A stretch of DNA of 64,000 bases from NCBI GenBank assembly GCA_029062165.1, contig JAIDQQ010000023.1:481889-545888 (forward strand), given 5' to 3'. Source of the stretch: Ruminococcus sp. (GTDB lineage Bacteria; Bacillota; Clostridia; Oscillospirales; Ruminococcaceae). The translations under genes were made by a program, and so were the position numbers. This document shows positions 35,772-43,686 of the stretch, in pieces. Under the pieces are notes generated by a model that ran no database searches, was not told where the DNA came from, and saw nothing but the letters and a program-made list of their open reading frames with translations. Each line of letters begins with the position of its first letter. The first letter of the stretch is position 1.

Positions 35772-37178
35772 ATGAAAGAAATAAATATCCACGGTGCAGA
35801 AATGAAATGTTACCCCTTATGTGCTGCACAGAAACTCCATAACTATACAATAAAATTCTGTCCGGCACAGGTACTGTGCATAGGTACGGGACTTTACGTT
35901 AAGGAAGATACTGACTTTGGTATTCTGAAAAGAGCCATATACAAGGCTTATGAGATGATGGAAAGTATGCGACTTCGTTTCATTCAGGACGAAAACGGCG
36001 AAGTTCTTCAGTATATAGTGCCTTTCGAGGAAAGAGACATTCCGCTTGTTGACTTTTCTACATGGAACGAAGAAGACGCTCACAACGAAATGCGTAAGTG
36101 GACTGCTCTTCCGTTCGCACGTTATAACAGTCCTATGAATCAGGTAATCATGATAAAACTTCCCGACGGCTACAACGGTATGTACATGAAAACTGACCAT
36201 ATGACTATGGATTCAAGTTCAATAATAAGTTTCGGAACGACTGTCCTTGAAATTTACTGTGCTATGCGATACGGTACTGATATGCCTAAGCCTATGACTT
36301 CATATATAAAACAGCTTGAAAAAGACCTCGAATACGAAGCAGATTCACCGGCAAGAAAACGTGATGAGGAATACTGGAAAAATGAAATAGAATCTTCTGA
36401 ACCTATGTACACCGATTTCGCCGGACAGGGAAGACTTCTCACACAAAGACGTGAAAACAATAATCCGGAACAGCGTTGGGCTATGGTTATTTCAAGAAGT
36501 CCGGAAGCATCTATTTCAACGTTTTCGCTTGAATACGAGGCTTCCATGAGGCTTATTAAATTCTGCGAACTCCATAGTGTAACTATGGCAAGTCTGTTAC
36601 TTATGGGTATGCGGACTGTACTTTCAAAATTCAATGACGACGAAAAAGACGTTTCTATAAAAACCTGTGTTTCAAGACGTGGTACTGTTTCCGCTAAAAA
36701 GTGTGGCGGTACAAGAGTACATTTCTTCCCGTTACGTACCATAATGCAACCGGAAATGACTTTCCTTGACGGTATTCACATGATTCAGTTGGAACAGAGT
36801 AAAATTTTCCGTCACGCAAACTATGACCCGATTGAATACATAGCTAAAAGAAATCAGTACCGCAAATGCAACCCTGGTACAAGCTACGAGAGCATAAGCC
36901 TTACCTATCAGCCTCTTACTCTCCGTAGCAGTAAATACAGTATTCCGGATATTCCGTACAAAAGTATGTGGTACACTAACGGCGTAGCCGGTCAGCCTTT
37001 GTATCTGACTGTTATGCACCGTCCAGAAGATAACGGCATGAACTTCAATTTTGAGTACAGAAAAGATGCCGTAACCGCTGAGGAAATGGAATACTTTTAT
37101 TACTACCTCTGCCGTGTGCTTTTCCGTGGCATTGAGGACGAAAACAGAACTATCGGCGAAATTCTTGATATGATTTGA
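35772..37178 (+). CDS. Condensation-domain-like acyltransferase
   Basis: 468 residues, the length of an NRPS condensation domain or WS/DGAT-type acyltransferase. The active-site region is KTDHMTMDSSS: it keeps the second His and the Asp of HHxxxDG but has Asp for the first His and Ser for Gly. The C-terminal half has further conserved-looking strands (VSRRGT ... HFFPLRT). It stands alone rather than in a multidomain enzyme and is followed by an ACP and an AMP ligase, so it probably joins the carrier-bound acyl group to an acceptor. Confidence 0.75.
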   Translation: MKEINIHGAEMKCYPLCAAQKLHNYTIKFCPAQVLCIGTGLYVKEDTDFGILKRAIYKAYEMMESMRLRFIQDENGEVLQYIVPFEERDIPLVDFSTWNEEDAHNEMRKWTALPFARYNSPMNQVIMIKLPDGYNGMYMKTDHMTMDSSSIISFGTTVLEIYCAMRYGTDMPKPMTSYIKQLEKDLEYEADSPARKRDEEYWKNEIESSEPMYTDFAGQGRLLTQRRENNNPEQRWAMVISRSPEASISTFSLEYEASMRLIKFCELHSVTMASLLLMGMRTVLSKFNDDEKDVSIKTCVSRRGTVSAKKCGGTRVHFFPLRTIMQPEMTFLDGIHMIQLEQSKIFRHANYDPIEYIAKRNQYRKCNPGTSYESISLTYQPLTLRSSKYSIPDIPYKSMWYTNGVAGQPLYLTVMHRPEDNGMNFNFEYRKDAVTAEEMEYFYYYLCRVLFRGIEDENRTIGEILDMI

Positions 37179-37191
37179 GGAGGATATAATC

Positions 37192-37416
37192 ATGATTGAA
37201 AAACTTAAGGAAATTATCGTAAACTATGTCGAGGTAAATCCCGACGATATAACAGAAAATTCACGCTTTATTGAAGATTTAGGTCTTAATTCATACGACT
37301 TTATGTGTATGCTCGGCGATATCGAAGAAGAATTTAATCTGACCGTCGACGAGGCAGAAATCGTAAAAATCCGTACAGTAGGCGAGGCTATCGCTTATTT
37401 TGAATCTTTACAATAA
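37192..37416 (+). CDS. Acyl carrier protein
   Basis: 74 residues, acidic, four-helix ACP pattern with the phosphopantetheine serine in DLGLNSYDF (near 38). AGGAGG precedes the ATG. Flanking genes supply a ligase to load it and a transferase to unload it. It is not the fatty-acid ACP (no fab genes nearby; N-S in place of D-S). Confidence 0.9.
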   Translation: MIEKLKEIIVNYVEVNPDDITENSRFIEDLGLNSYDFMCMLGDIEEEFNLTVDEAEIVKIRTVGEAIAYFESLQ

Positions 37417-37426
37417 GAGGTACGCT

Positions 37427-38956
37427 ATGGACAAGAATAATATAAAAACTCTTCAGGAACTCGTGAACGCTTCCGCCGAGGAGTACGGCGACAAGGTTTT
37501 TGTTACCGAAAAAGCCGGAAAAGAACTCGTAAACAAAACGTTTAATCAGTTTCGTGACGACGTTAAAAAGCTTATGGCTTATGTAAATACTTTCCGTACG
37601 GACAAGCCTATTCACTGTGCAGTCTCCGGAGCGTCAAGCTATTTATGGCTCGTAAGCTACTTCGGTACTGTTTCCGGCGGAAATACCGGCGTACCTCTTG
37701 ACGCACAGTTAGGTGAAGACGATACAGCAGAATTACTTAACCGTTCAGATTCAGTTATTTTCTTCTATGACAAGCGTTTTGCCGGTATGATAGACGGCAT
37801 GAAAGAAAAATGTCCGGAAGTAAAGGCATTTGTTTCCATAGAAAACGATTTGCCGGAAATTCTTGAAAAATATCAGCCGGAAGACTTCCAGCCCGTTGAC
37901 CCGTCCGCACTTGCGACTATTTCTTATACTTCCGGTACTACCGGTAAAAGCAAGGGCGTTATGCTCCTGAACAGTAATCTGATTGACAATGCTATGTGTC
38001 AGGACGACGAAAGCGAACCCGATAATGTTATAATGTCGGTGTTGCCTATACATCATATATACTGCTTTACCTGTGACATCTTACTTGCATTACGTTACGG
38101 AAATAACCTCTGTTTCAACGATTCAATGATGAGGATTCCGCAGAATCTTAAGTTATTTAAACCGCACGTTGTACTTCTCGTGCCTATGATTGCCGAAACT
38201 CTCTACAAGGCTATAAAAAATACTATGGAAAGATTTCCGGAAAAATCTGCAAAGGAAATCGCTGACGAATATTTTGGTGGCAGATTGAGAACAATTTTCA
38301 GTGGTGGTGCGTATCTCCGTCCGGAACTCCAGAGGGCGTATATTGATATGGGTATACAAATGGCACAAGGTTATGGCATGACCGAATGTTCACCGAGAAT
38401 TTCCACCGGTGACCGTTTTGACACTGAATGTAAAGGTGATGTAGGTGTTATCGTGAACGGCTGTCAGGTCAAGACCGTCGACGGCGAAATAGTAGTAAAA
38501 AGTCCGTCGGTAATGGCTGGCTACTACAAGGACGAACAGGCTACAGCAGAAGCACTCACTCCGGACGGCTGGTTACACACTGGTGACCTCGGTTACGCTG
38601 ACGGCAACAGGCTTTATCTTACAGGACGTAAGAAGAATTTAATTATTCTCTCAAATGGTGAAAACGTATCTCCGGAAGAACTCGAAAATAAATTTGCGGG
38701 TCTCGACTATATAACACAGATTCTTGTCTACAGTGAGGACAGCGTTATATGTGCGGAAATTTTCCCGAATAAAGAACTATATCCGGAAGATGAGGTCATT
38801 GAAAAAATGTTCCGTGAGACAGTCGACAAGATAAATATGACCGTTCCACCTGCTAAGGCTGTACGTCGTCTGAGAGTAAGGGAAACGCCGTTTGATATGA
38901 CACCGTCCAAGAAAATAAAGCGTCAGCAGGCGGAACACGGAAGAATCGTAAAATAA
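37427..38956 (+). CDS. AMP-dependent acyl/amino-acid ligase
   Basis: 509 residues from the ATG at 37427, after AAGAGG; an in-frame start upstream overlaps the ACP gene. ANL-superfamily motifs: YTSGTTGKSKGVM, GYGMTECSP, TGDLGYADGNRLYLTGRKKNLI and the C-terminal Lys in PSKKIKR. It activates a carboxylic acid with ATP and loads the adjacent ACP. The substrate is unknown; the layout recalls DltA/DltC but no DltB is present. Confidence 0.9.
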   Translation: MDKNNIKTLQELVNASAEEYGDKVFVTEKAGKELVNKTFNQFRDDVKKLMAYVNTFRTDKPIHCAVSGASSYLWLVSYFGTVSGGNTGVPLDAQLGEDDTAELLNRSDSVIFFYDKRFAGMIDGMKEKCPEVKAFVSIENDLPEILEKYQPEDFQPVDPSALATISYTSGTTGKSKGVMLLNSNLIDNAMCQDDESEPDNVIMSVLPIHHIYCFTCDILLALRYGNNLCFNDSMMRIPQNLKLFKPHVVLLVPMIAETLYKAIKNTMERFPEKSAKEIADEYFGGRLRTIFSGGAYLRPELQRAYIDMGIQMAQGYGMTECSPRISTGDRFDTECKGDVGVIVNGCQVKTVDGEIVVKSPSVMAGYYKDEQATAEALTPDGWLHTGDLGYADGNRLYLTGRKKNLIILSNGENVSPEELENKFAGLDYITQILVYSEDSVICAEIFPNKELYPEDEVIEKMFRETVDKINMTVPPAKAVRRLRVRETPFDMTPSKKIKRQQAEHGRIVK

Positions 38957-38959
38957 TTA

Positions 38960-38988
38960 TTGACAAATTCAATATTTTATGTTATACT
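38960..38988 (+). promoter_or_regulatory. Promoter of the SCP2-like gene
   Basis: TTGACA (38960-38965), 17 bases, TATACT (38983-38988), starting 3 bases after the ligase stop. Confidence 0.75.
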
Positions 38989-39023
38989 GATTGTATCTTA
39001 ATGAAAGGTGTTGTATAAAATCC

Positions 39024-39374
39024 ATGACGTATGAAGAAATTTTCAGCAAATCAAAAGAACTTATTCTATCAAACGATTTAGAGGGCTTACAAGGTCATCT
39101 CGCTGTACAGGTTAATATTATCGGCGAGGGCGAGGGCATTTTCTATATCGAACTTAAAGACGGTGTTGTTTACGTTGAGCCTTACGAATACTTTGACCGT
39201 GACTGTATTTTCATTGTTTCCGGTAAGGACTTCCTGAAAATGTGCGAGGGTACTCTTAATCCGGTGGCAGCGTTCACAACAGGTAAACTTAAGGTTGAAG
39301 GCAGTATCGAAAAAGCTCTTGAATTTCAGAAGATTGTAAATAAAGTCCAGAAAAAATCAAAAGGCAAGAAATAA
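39024..39374 (+). CDS. SCP2 sterol-binding-domain protein
   Basis: 116 residues starting MTYEEIF. SCP2 fold pattern: an N-terminal helix, strands (VQVNIIGEGEGIFYIELKDG), DCIFIVSGKDFLKMCEGTLNPVAAFTTGKLKVEGSIEKAL, and a basic tail. SCP2 domains bind lipids or acyl-CoA. It has its own promoter but lies just behind the ACP-ligase operon, so a lipid-carrier role in that pathway is possible. Confidence 0.85.
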   Translation: MTYEEIFSKSKELILSNDLEGLQGHLAVQVNIIGEGEGIFYIELKDGVVYVEPYEYFDRDCIFIVSGKDFLKMCEGTLNPVAAFTTGKLKVEGSIEKALEFQKIVNKVQKKSKGKK

Positions 39375-39380
39375 TTATCA

Positions 39381-39419
39381 TGCAGAATCCGTGAAATTTT
39401 TCCGGATTCTGCTTTTTAT
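39381..39419 (+). terminator. Terminator of the SCP2-like gene
   Basis: GCAGAATCCG (39382-39391) pairs with CGGATTCTGC (39403-39412), followed by a T run. Confidence 0.88.
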
Positions 39420-39433
39420 TGAGGAGTTTTCAT

Positions 39434-39859
39434 ATGACTGACAGAAATTTTTATTTATCATCAATTCCAGAAATTAAAATAATTGAAGAATATGATTTCA
39501 ATTACAGGGGAATTTCCGGTTATGCCGAAATTATCGGCTGTAAGATTGCATTTTTCAGGAAAAATAAATCCGGTTTACTGGACGCTTTCAGCTTTATTGA
39601 AATAAATCCACCGGAATTTGATTTCTGTAACTATATTCTTGAAAAAATTGATTTTCCGATTAAATTCGGAGACAGTTTCGGTACAATCCGTGATATTTTC
39701 GGAAAAGAAAAATCAACTGATAATTTTTTTGAAAATTATGTGAGATATAATTATTCTGTAAAAAATTGTTTTGTTTCGTTATGTATAGGTAATAATGGAG
39801 TTTCAGGTTTGGAAGTTGTTTTCAGTCCGGAAATAATTTCGGAAATATCAGATTTTTGA
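39434..39859 (+). CDS. Unknown small protein
   Basis: 141 residues starting MTDRNFYL after GAGGAG. Beta-rich with many Phe and Ile; motif FGDSFGTIRDIFGKE. No family recognised. Its size and composition match the immunity-like small genes elsewhere in the window, but that is only a resemblance. No clear promoter of its own: it may be read through from the SCP2 gene. Confidence 0.6.
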   Translation: MTDRNFYLSSIPEIKIIEEYDFNYRGISGYAEIIGCKIAFFRKNKSGLLDAFSFIEINPPEFDFCNYILEKIDFPIKFGDSFGTIRDIFGKEKSTDNFFENYVRYNYSVKNCFVSLCIGNNGVSGLEVVFSPEIISEISDF

Positions 39860-39870
39860 TAAATTTTCTA

Positions 39871-39899
39871 TTGACTTTTTATCAATAATATATTATAAT
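39871..39899 (+). promoter_or_regulatory. Promoter of the HD-domain gene
   Basis: TTGACT (39871-39876), 17 bases, TATAAT (39894-39899). Confidence 0.75.
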
Positions 39900-39958
39900 C
39901 AGAAAAAGGAATTATTTTTTTAGTATATTTCAGAAATTTCAGACCGGAGGCGTTTTTT

Positions 39959-40465
39959 ATGCTGAAAGCTATATGTTCAAAGAAAGACCTCTCACTATGT
40001 GCCTATTACGACTGCATACGTGATATTATAAACTCGACGGAATTACAACCACTAAAGGATATAACGCATCACATCTCGACGACACGTTTTCAACACTGTC
40101 TTAATGTTTCCTACTACAGTTATATACTGTGCCGGAAACTCGGTTTAAATGCACGTTCCGCCGCAAGAGCAGGTTTATTACATGATTTATTCTACTATGA
40201 CCGCAAGGAATACAACTCACAACGTCATAAAGGGCAGATGTCACATAGTCTTATGCACTCCCTTATTGCCGTAAGAAATGCCGAACAACTCACAAATATA
40301 ACGCCGTTGGAACGTGATATTATTGAAAAACATATGTTTCCTATGACCGTTAAACTTCCTAAGTACAGGGAAACTTATATAATAACTCTCATAGATAAGT
40401 ACTGTGCGATTCTTGAAGTATGCGTACCTAAAATATGTGGTCTTGTACCTGCTCACAGGAATTAG
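39959..40465 (+). CDS. HD-domain phosphohydrolase
   Basis: 168 residues. Metal-binding HD pattern: FQHCLNVSYYSY (His), GLLHDLFYYD (HD), HSLMHSLIAVRNA (His) and IIEKHMFPMT, ending in LIDKYCAILEV. The family acts on nucleotides or similar phosphates; the substrate is unknown. Separate promoter and terminator make it a single-gene unit. Confidence 0.85.
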   Translation: MLKAICSKKDLSLCAYYDCIRDIINSTELQPLKDITHHISTTRFQHCLNVSYYSYILCRKLGLNARSAARAGLLHDLFYYDRKEYNSQRHKGQMSHSLMHSLIAVRNAEQLTNITPLERDIIEKHMFPMTVKLPKYRETYIITLIDKYCAILEVCVPKICGLVPAHRN

Positions 40466-40475
40466 TTTAAAAAAT

Positions 40476-40510
40476 TCTCCGGAAATTTTCCGGAGATTTT
40501 CTTTTTTTCT
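40476..40510 (+). terminator. Terminator of the HD-domain gene
   Basis: TCTCCGGAAA pairs with TTTCCGGAGA almost without a loop, then a T run. Confidence 0.82.
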
Positions 40511-40511
40511 A

Positions 40512-40540
40512 TTGAAATTTTTTCCGGAATATGTTATAAT
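40512..40540 (+). promoter_or_regulatory. Promoter of the VWA gene
   Basis: TTGAAA (40512-40517), 17 bases, TATAAT (40535-40540) with an extended -10 TG. It begins the five-gene MoxR/VWA module. Confidence 0.8.
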
Positions 40541-40587
40541 AAAAAGAACAAATATTCAGTTGAAAATACGAAAGGATTATTTTTAAA

Positions 40588-41724
40588 ATGGATACTTACG
40601 AACAGACAGCCGTTAATCGCTGGAGACTTGTTTTAGGTGGTCTCACCGACAAACAATTGAGTTTCGGCGGTGACGGTAGTGAAATACAGAGTTTTCAGGA
40701 TATGGAACAACTTCTTGACTATCTTTACAGCCGTTCGCAAGGTGACGACGTCCGGACAGATGACCGTTCCGGAAGTCTCGCCGGTAGCGTTCTTACGGCA
40801 GCGGAATGGATTACGAAAGTAAGAAATCTGTTCCCTAATCAGACAGCGGAAGTTCTCGAAAAACACGCCCTCGAAGAATTTGATATGACTGAACTTATTA
40901 CCGATAAGGAAGTACTCGAGAGCATGAAGCCTGACATGAATCTGTTGAAAAGCGTTTTACAGTTAAAACATCTCATGAAAGGCGAGGTACTCGAAACCGC
41001 TAAACGTATCGCCAGACAGGTTGCCGACGATATACGGCAGAAACTCGAAAACGATATCAGACGTTCCGTTTACGGACAAATTGACAGAAATTCTTCCAGT
41101 CCGGTACATTCCGCACGGAATCTCGATATAAACAAGACTATTCGCCGGAATCTGAAAAACTATGATACCGAATCCAAGAAAATTATGCTGAAAAATATAT
41201 ATTTCAGTAATCGTGTGAGACGTTACAATAACAGACGTGTCATTATCGCCATAGACGAGAGTGGTTCTATGATGGGTTCTGTGATATACAGTGCGGTAAT
41301 GGCACAGATAATATCAAATCTGCCTTTCGCTGAAGTGAAACTTATTATTTTCGATACAAATATAGTCGATTTATCCGACGAGGCTGACGATTCCGCACAG
41401 GTTCTTATGAGCGTACAGCTTGGCGGTGGTACGGATATTGGCGGTGCATTGAGTTACTGCGAAACCCTTATAAGTACGCCGTCAAGGACAAGCGTTATCG
41501 TCGTGACCGATTTATATGAGGGTGGCTGGGAAAACCGTTTATTGAACGTCAGCAGAAATATTATCGGGAGCGGTGCGAAACTTAATTTTCTTACGGCTCT
41601 CGACGAAAACGCAAAACCGGATTATGATAGGATTTTAGGTCAGAAACTCGCCGATATGGGTGCATTTGTCGGGGCTATGACACCCGATATGTTAGGCGAT
41701 TATATAGGTAAAATGTTTGCCTGA
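40588..41724 (+). CDS. VWA-domain protein of a MoxR/VWA module (YehP-like)
   Basis: 378 residues, to my recollection the same length as E. coli YehP. The VWA domain fills about 200-378, with MIDAS residues DESGSM, Thr in GGGTDIGG and Asp in VVTDLYEG. The N-terminal 190 residues are helical and charged. MoxR AAA+ ATPases typically work with VWA proteins on a metal-dependent assembly or chaperone task. Separated from the next module gene by 219 bases holding operator-like palindromes. Confidence 0.85.
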   Translation: MDTYEQTAVNRWRLVLGGLTDKQLSFGGDGSEIQSFQDMEQLLDYLYSRSQGDDVRTDDRSGSLAGSVLTAAEWITKVRNLFPNQTAEVLEKHALEEFDMTELITDKEVLESMKPDMNLLKSVLQLKHLMKGEVLETAKRIARQVADDIRQKLENDIRRSVYGQIDRNSSSPVHSARNLDINKTIRRNLKNYDTESKKIMLKNIYFSNRVRRYNNRRVIIAIDESGSMMGSVIYSAVMAQIISNLPFAEVKLIIFDTNIVDLSDEADDSAQVLMSVQLGGGTDIGGALSYCETLISTPSRTSVIVVTDLYEGGWENRLLNVSRNIIGSGAKLNFLTALDENAKPDYDRILGQKLADMGAFVGAMTPDMLGDYIGKMFA

Positions 41725-41744
41725 TTCACGGTTTTATAATAAAA

Positions 41745-41760
41745 TGTTCCAAGTGGAACA
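41745..41760 (+). repeat. Short palindrome after the VWA gene
   Basis: TGTTCC, aagt, GGAACA: a 6-bp perfect inverted repeat without a T run, so a poor terminator. It may be a protein site or weak hairpin. Confidence 0.5.
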
Positions 41761-41844
41761 ATTACAATTCATAATTAAGAATTTATAATTATGAATTAAA
41801 ATTTACATTATCATTAACATTTACATTAGGTTTTTACTTTTCAT

Positions 41845-41886
41845 AACCATTGGTTTTATTTTTTAATAACCACTGGTTTCTATAAT
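41845..41886 (+). promoter_or_regulatory. Two operator-like palindromes abutting a -10 box
   Basis: AACCA-T-TGGTT (41845-41855) and AACCA-C-TGGTT (41868-41878) have starts 23 bases apart, about two helical turns. TATAAT follows at 41881-41886 with no recognisable -35, so an activator bound to the palindromes could replace it. The next gene starts at 41944. Confidence 0.55.
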
Positions 41887-41943
41887 TTCATAGTTTGAAT
41901 ACAAAACAATTATGAATTAATATTTAAAACAGGAGGTGTTTTC

Positions 41944-43683
41944 TTGGAAGACCTGAAAAAAGCTCTTTCCCTTATGGACGAAAATTTTCTTGTAGGTATC
42001 TCGAATAACGGAACGTACAAAAGAGCATTGAAAGATATTTCCGGCAAAACTCCGGACTTTGATTTACTTGAAAATTCTGCGGAAGTCCGTACCGGTGGCG
42101 AGGTCTGTACTATAAGTGCGAATATCGCCGAAAGTAAATGTACGTGCATTTCACGTGGAATATGTCGGCATATAATCGGGGCGATAATTATACTTAAAAA
42201 TAATATTGTCGTTGAAGATATTGAAAATACTGAACCACCGGAAACAGTTCCGGAAGAAACAGTCGCCGAACCTGAACCAGAAAAAATTTCTGAAAAATAT
42301 CTTTCTGAAAAAGATACCGAAAAAATACATGAATGTACTGAACAGTGCATTGAAACTTTAAGTAACATTATAAAATACGGTCTTGTACGTATTCCGGAAA
42401 GTCTTCCGGAAATGCTGGAAGCCTCGGCGTTGAGATGTCACGCACTGAAAATGGCTGACGCTGAACGTTCACTTAGAAAAACCGGCAGTCTTCTTTCGGA
42501 TTGCATTGAACGCCGTGCGTCTTTCAGCATGGAAGGTTTTATAACTGAACTCTGCAACTGTACGGAAATTCTTACCGGTCTTTTATCGGATACAATAAAA
42601 TCCGGACAGTCGGGAACTTTCCGGCAGACGTATGTTAATTACGGTAAAAAATTAACCCTGCTCCCTGTAGGTATGAGGAATCTTTCCGGAGATTATGCCG
42701 GTTCAGTATATTACTTCCTTAACTTAGACCTGAACGACAGTCAGAAATTTTTTTCAATATCCGATTTGAGACCTACTTTCTACGATAACAATATGCAACA
42801 TTATCATAGTAATATTACCGTATGGGGTATGGACGTTCCGTTGAAAAATATGATGCGTTCCGAAATGGTACTCATAAATGCCAAAGTAAACGGCGGTAAA
42901 CTTTCTACATCGCAGGAAACAAATGTACTCACTTCATATGACGCCGTCATTGACTGCAATGAGGTACGGGAACTTATCTATACGGATTTCCGACAGCTTG
43001 CTATTGAAATTTCTGAAAAAAATCCGGAAAATGAACTTGATAAGTTATGTTTCGTACAGCCCGAAAAGTGTATTGAAAGTATTTTCGATAAATATTCACA
43101 GCAATATATTATTACTCTTGAAGATATAAACGAAAACAGAATTTCTGTCCGTGCGAAGTATTCCGCTGAAAACAAGGAGTTTATAGAACTGCTTGAAAAT
43201 ATCGGTCATAAAATGCTTGAAAATCCACAGAAGAACTATGTTTTTCTTGCAACGGCTTACATATACGACGGCGAACTTACTCTTTACCCGATTGAAATTT
43301 ATGACTTCATTAGGAAAAAATACGCTGAACCTTATGGACTTCCCGAAAAATACGAAAATATTGACGTTATAGCCGGTTATGCCGGAAAAATTCTCGGTTT
43401 TTTCAACGACGTGAACGAAAAAATAACTGTAATTATCCGGAGCGGACTTCAGGCGGATATTAAAAATGACCATAAACTTGAAAATACTGCATTTAATTAC
43501 GGTCTGAACGGTTTCAGCCGTATGATAGCCGATTTCATGGAGTACGCTACATCTTATCGCCATAAGACAAATGCCGGTTGTACGGAAATTCTTATGAAAC
43601 TGAATCATATATACCGGTACATGAAACAAGGTAGGAAAAATCTTGAAATAATTACATTACTATCAAATATGAAAGGAATTTAA
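41944..43683 (+). CDS. SWIM zinc-finger protein of the MoxR/VWA module (YehQ-like)
   Basis: 579 residues, TTG start 7 bases after AGGAGG. The SWIM finger is C66-x-C68-x5-C74-x-H76. An acidic Pro/Glu-rich linker (about 95-125) follows, then a long unassigned alpha/beta region with SDLRPTFYDNNMQHYHSNITVWG near 275. SWIM fingers bind DNA or proteins. It ends 3 bases before the DUF4132 gene, so both are one operon. Confidence 0.85.
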   Translation: MEDLKKALSLMDENFLVGISNNGTYKRALKDISGKTPDFDLLENSAEVRTGGEVCTISANIAESKCTCISRGICRHIIGAIIILKNNIVVEDIENTEPPETVPEETVAEPEPEKISEKYLSEKDTEKIHECTEQCIETLSNIIKYGLVRIPESLPEMLEASALRCHALKMADAERSLRKTGSLLSDCIERRASFSMEGFITELCNCTEILTGLLSDTIKSGQSGTFRQTYVNYGKKLTLLPVGMRNLSGDYAGSVYYFLNLDLNDSQKFFSISDLRPTFYDNNMQHYHSNITVWGMDVPLKNMMRSEMVLINAKVNGGKLSTSQETNVLTSYDAVIDCNEVRELIYTDFRQLAIEISEKNPENELDKLCFVQPEKCIESIFDKYSQQYIITLEDINENRISVRAKYSAENKEFIELLENIGHKMLENPQKNYVFLATAYIYDGELTLYPIEIYDFIRKKYAEPYGLPEKYENIDVIAGYAGKILGFFNDVNEKITVIIRSGLQADIKNDHKLENTAFNYGLNGFSRMIADFMEYATSYRHKTNAGCTEILMKLNHIYRYMKQGRKNLEIITLLSNMKGI

Positions 43684-43686
43684 ATT

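Noticed and set aside
37192-38956. D-alanylation (dlt) operon
   Set aside because: Ligase and carrier fit in outline, but DltB and DltD are absent and the condensation-like protein does not belong to dlt.
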